The notes beneath the pieces are model-generated. The model searched no databases. It was not told the origin of the DNA and saw only the letters and a program-made list of their open reading frames with translations. The position numbers and the translations under genes are program-made. From NCBI GenBank assembly GCA_021162905.1, contig JAGGXT010000092.1, forward strand, positions 1 through 5,136: a stretch of DNA of 5,136 bases, read 5' to 3'. Below, in pieces: positions 3,784-5,136 of the stretch (its first letter is position 1; the number at the start of each line of letters is the position of its first letter). The DNA is from Candidatus Odinarchaeota archaeon. GTDB taxonomy: Archaea; Asgardarchaeota; JAGGXT01.

Positions 3784-4740
3784 ATGTTATCTGCCATCGA
3801 AGAAATAGTTTCTGTAACGAGAAAAGCGGGATACGTGCTATATTATAACTTTCAAGGTGGAAAATACTGTTTTGATGTATTTGCAAAACGTGATAATAGA
3901 TTAATTGCTATAAAATATATTCCAAATATAGATTGTTTTGATGAAGAACTAGCAAATTCCCTTAAGTTGATAGCTCTAGTCTTTAGAGCTCTTCCATTAA
4001 TAGTTGGTGAAAAAACTCGACATTCTAGACTTGAAACAGGCGTTATTTACTTTAGATATGAAATCCCTGTTGTTAACTTTGAAACTTTTAAACGGATGAT
4101 TTTGCATGAAGAGTATCCCATGGTATACACGAGACGTGGTGGCTATTACGTAAAGATTGATAGTATCTTACTAAAAGAGTTACGTGAAAAGAAAGGAATG
4201 TCCCTAGGAGAACTGGCAGATAAGGTTGGTGTTTCTCGAAGAACAATTTATGAATATGAGAGAAATACAATGGATGCCACGCTAGAAACTGCTATTAAAC
4301 TTGAGGAATTTTTCAACGCCTCTATAGTAGTACCTATTCCTTTATTGAACTTAAAGGTTATAGAGATCGATAAGAGAAAATTATCTACTACTATGAGGGT
4401 GCCAGAAAATCCACTATTAAAGTTACTTTACTCTACTCTCCGCAGAATTGGGTTGAAAGTTATATTTTTCAAGTATACTCCATTTGATGCACTATCAATA
4501 GCCGAAGAAAAAGAAATACTATCAGGTGTTGATGATAAAGAAAAAAAATCCGAACTATGGACAAAAATAGAATTGGTGAATGAATTTTCAAAAATATCCG
4601 AGAGAGCAGCTCTTTTTGTAGTTAAGGAGAATTATAAAAAAATAGATGTAGAACTTGAGCATGTAAAGATTGTCACCTCCTCTCAGTTAAAACATATAAA
4701 ATCAATAAAGCATTTTATGGAACTAATAGCTAATGAATAA
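3784..4740 (+). CDS. Archaeal HTH-type (Cro/C1) transcriptional regulator
   Basis: This is a DNA-binding protein of the conserved archaeal family called putative HTH-type transcriptional regulatory protein (HAMAP MF_00584 type). From ATG 3784 it has 318 residues. The N-terminal domain (1-125) carries family words: CFDVFAKRD (29-37), AIKYIPNID (42-50), ALPLIVGEKTR (69-79), GVIYFRYEIP (86-95) and VYTRRGGYYVKID (114-126). A Cro/C1 helix-turn-helix follows at about 129-178, with LREKKGMSLGELADKVGVSRRTIYEYER and recognition helix SRRTIYEYE at 151-159. A C-terminal domain (about 205-318) keeps the PFDALS and AALFVV words of the family. Targets are unknown. GGTG at 3774-3777 lies six bases before ATG 3784, which also fits the family's N-terminal length. 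In-frame ATGs at 3760 and 3772 would add eight or four residues, and 3760 could be a leaderless start. The gene ends 10 nt from the convergent Trm1 gene. Confidence 0.9.
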   Translation: MLSAIEEIVSVTRKAGYVLYYNFQGGKYCFDVFAKRDNRLIAIKYIPNIDCFDEELANSLKLIALVFRALPLIVGEKTRHSRLETGVIYFRYEIPVVNFETFKRMILHEEYPMVYTRRGGYYVKIDSILLKELREKKGMSLGELADKVGVSRRTIYEYERNTMDATLETAIKLEEFFNASIVVPIPLLNLKVIEIDKRKLSTTMRVPENPLLKLLYSTLRRIGLKVIFFKYTPFDALSIAEEKEILSGVDDKEKKSELWTKIELVNEFSKISERAALFVVKENYKKIDVELEHVKIVTSSQLKHIKSIKHFMELIANE

Positions 4741-4750
4741 TAAATAATAA

Positions 4751-5136
4751 TCATCCTTTTTGGAATATGCTTAATATTGTCCCATAATCAGCATCTGTTT
4801 TAAATCCCTTTTTCAATGAATGTACTCTTGCTGCTTTAAACCCAAGATTTTTTAATTGGTTAATAATATAATCTATTTTCTTTTCAGCTTTTTTTGTAAA
4901 AGAGGCTAAAGTGTCTGTTCTATAAAAAAATGGAGTATTTATTTCCATTTCTTTTTTGTATCTTATCAAGAAATTCTCCATTTCTTTATCTCTCTGATTT
5001 TTCACCTGATTTAGAAGAACATCCAGAAAAGATAAGTCGGCTAATTTTTTTAGGTATAGCGCACCAATGGTTTTCAAGTTTGCAGATTTGCAATAATTAC
5101 ATAACGACTTATGTATAATATATGATGTTGTAAACC
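4751..5136 (-). CDS. trm1: tRNA (guanine-26-N2)-dimethyltransferase Trm1, C-terminal part (partial)
   Basis: Trm1 uses S-adenosylmethionine to methylate N2 of G26 in many tRNAs. Only the last 127 residues lie here; the frame continues off the right edge, and the methyltransferase domain is outside the window. Visible features are CNYC (codons 5101-5090), a likely half of the zinc-binding cysteine set that precedes this point in the family, then TIGALYLKKLADLSFL, matching the GPLWxGxLxDxxF block, then NTPFFYRTDTLASF, and KNLGFKAARVHSLKKGFKTDA, which matches the family's C-terminal (GFxASRTHxxxxGxKTDA) signature. A TTG at 5077 could mimic a start, but coding similarity continues upstream of it. 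GPLW reads GALY here, a divergent spelling. The stop is TGA. The gene is convergent with the HTH regulator, and the tRNA-Trp in this window has G26, so it is a possible substrate. Confidence 0.85.
   Translation of the reverse strand, partial: FTTSYIIHKSLCNYCKSANLKTIGALYLKKLADLSFLDVLLNQVKNQRDKEMENFLIRYKKEMEINTPFFYRTDTLASFTKKAEKKIDYIINQLKNLGFKAARVHSLKKGFKTDADYGTILSIFQKG

Noticed and set aside
4751..5077. A complete 108-residue gene starting at TTG 5077
   Set aside because: The frame is open to the window edge, and CNYC upstream plus the Trm1 block around the TTG show it is the C-terminal part of a longer protein.
4930..5118. Plus-strand frames over the Trm1 end and minus-strand frames over the HTH gene
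   Set aside because: They are in the shadow of well-supported genes, with no ribosome site or family resemblance.

Overview
This window comes from an archaeon. The evidence is a geranylgeranylglyceryl-phosphate synthase (first step of archaeal ether lipids), an archaea-specific Cro/C1-type regulator with its flanking domains, an archaeal-type 5S rRNA, and an intron-containing tRNA-Trp with a bulge-helix-bulge splice motif. Protein genes are AT-rich while the structural RNAs are very GC-rich, which suggests a thermophile. The lineage cannot be fixed from sequence alone; the group II-like lipid synthase and a profilin-like protein fit a TACK-type archaeon, but this is inference. Several starts are preceded by GGTG or GGTGG 4-6 nt upstream, and I used this to choose start codons.

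Layout. 1-45: the end of an unidentified upstream gene, overlapping the next start (TAATG). 45-830 (+): geranylgeranylglyceryl-phosphate synthase. 820-2538 (-): OPT-family membrane transporter, overlapping the synthase tail to tail by 11 nt. 2539-2764: divergent intergenic region. 2765-3130 (+): small profilin-like protein. 3131-3783: about 650 bases without a protein gene, holding an RNA cluster. 3784-4740 (+): archaeal HTH regulator. 4751-5136 (-): the C-terminal part of tRNA (guanine-26) dimethyltransferase Trm1, running off the right edge.

The RNA cluster is the notable part. On the minus strand, reading right to left, there is a TATA-like promoter (about 3597-3608), a 5S rRNA gene whose 3' half precedes its 5' half (3553-3430), an intron-containing tRNA-Trp (3405-3271), and a probable box C/D guide RNA (about 3233-3169). 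The permuted 5S is flanked by a perfect 13-bp helix and a canonical bulge-helix-bulge. Cutting there by the standard rule releases a 124-nt circle whose junction restores the conserved 5S sequence CACGGAAGTTAAGC exactly. The tRNA-Trp intron (62 nt) carries box D'/C' elements and two guides that, by the N+5 rule, point at positions 39 and 34 of its own tRNA. On the plus strand a separate hairpin RNA candidate (3614-3715) has G-U pairs that make sense only on that strand.

The RNAs would all depend on the archaeal RNA-processing machinery: tRNA splicing endonuclease and ligase would be needed for both the 5S and tRNA-Trp, and box C/D RNPs for the two guides. Trm1 at the right edge also acts on tRNA. 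I see no mobile element, CRISPR array or replication origin.
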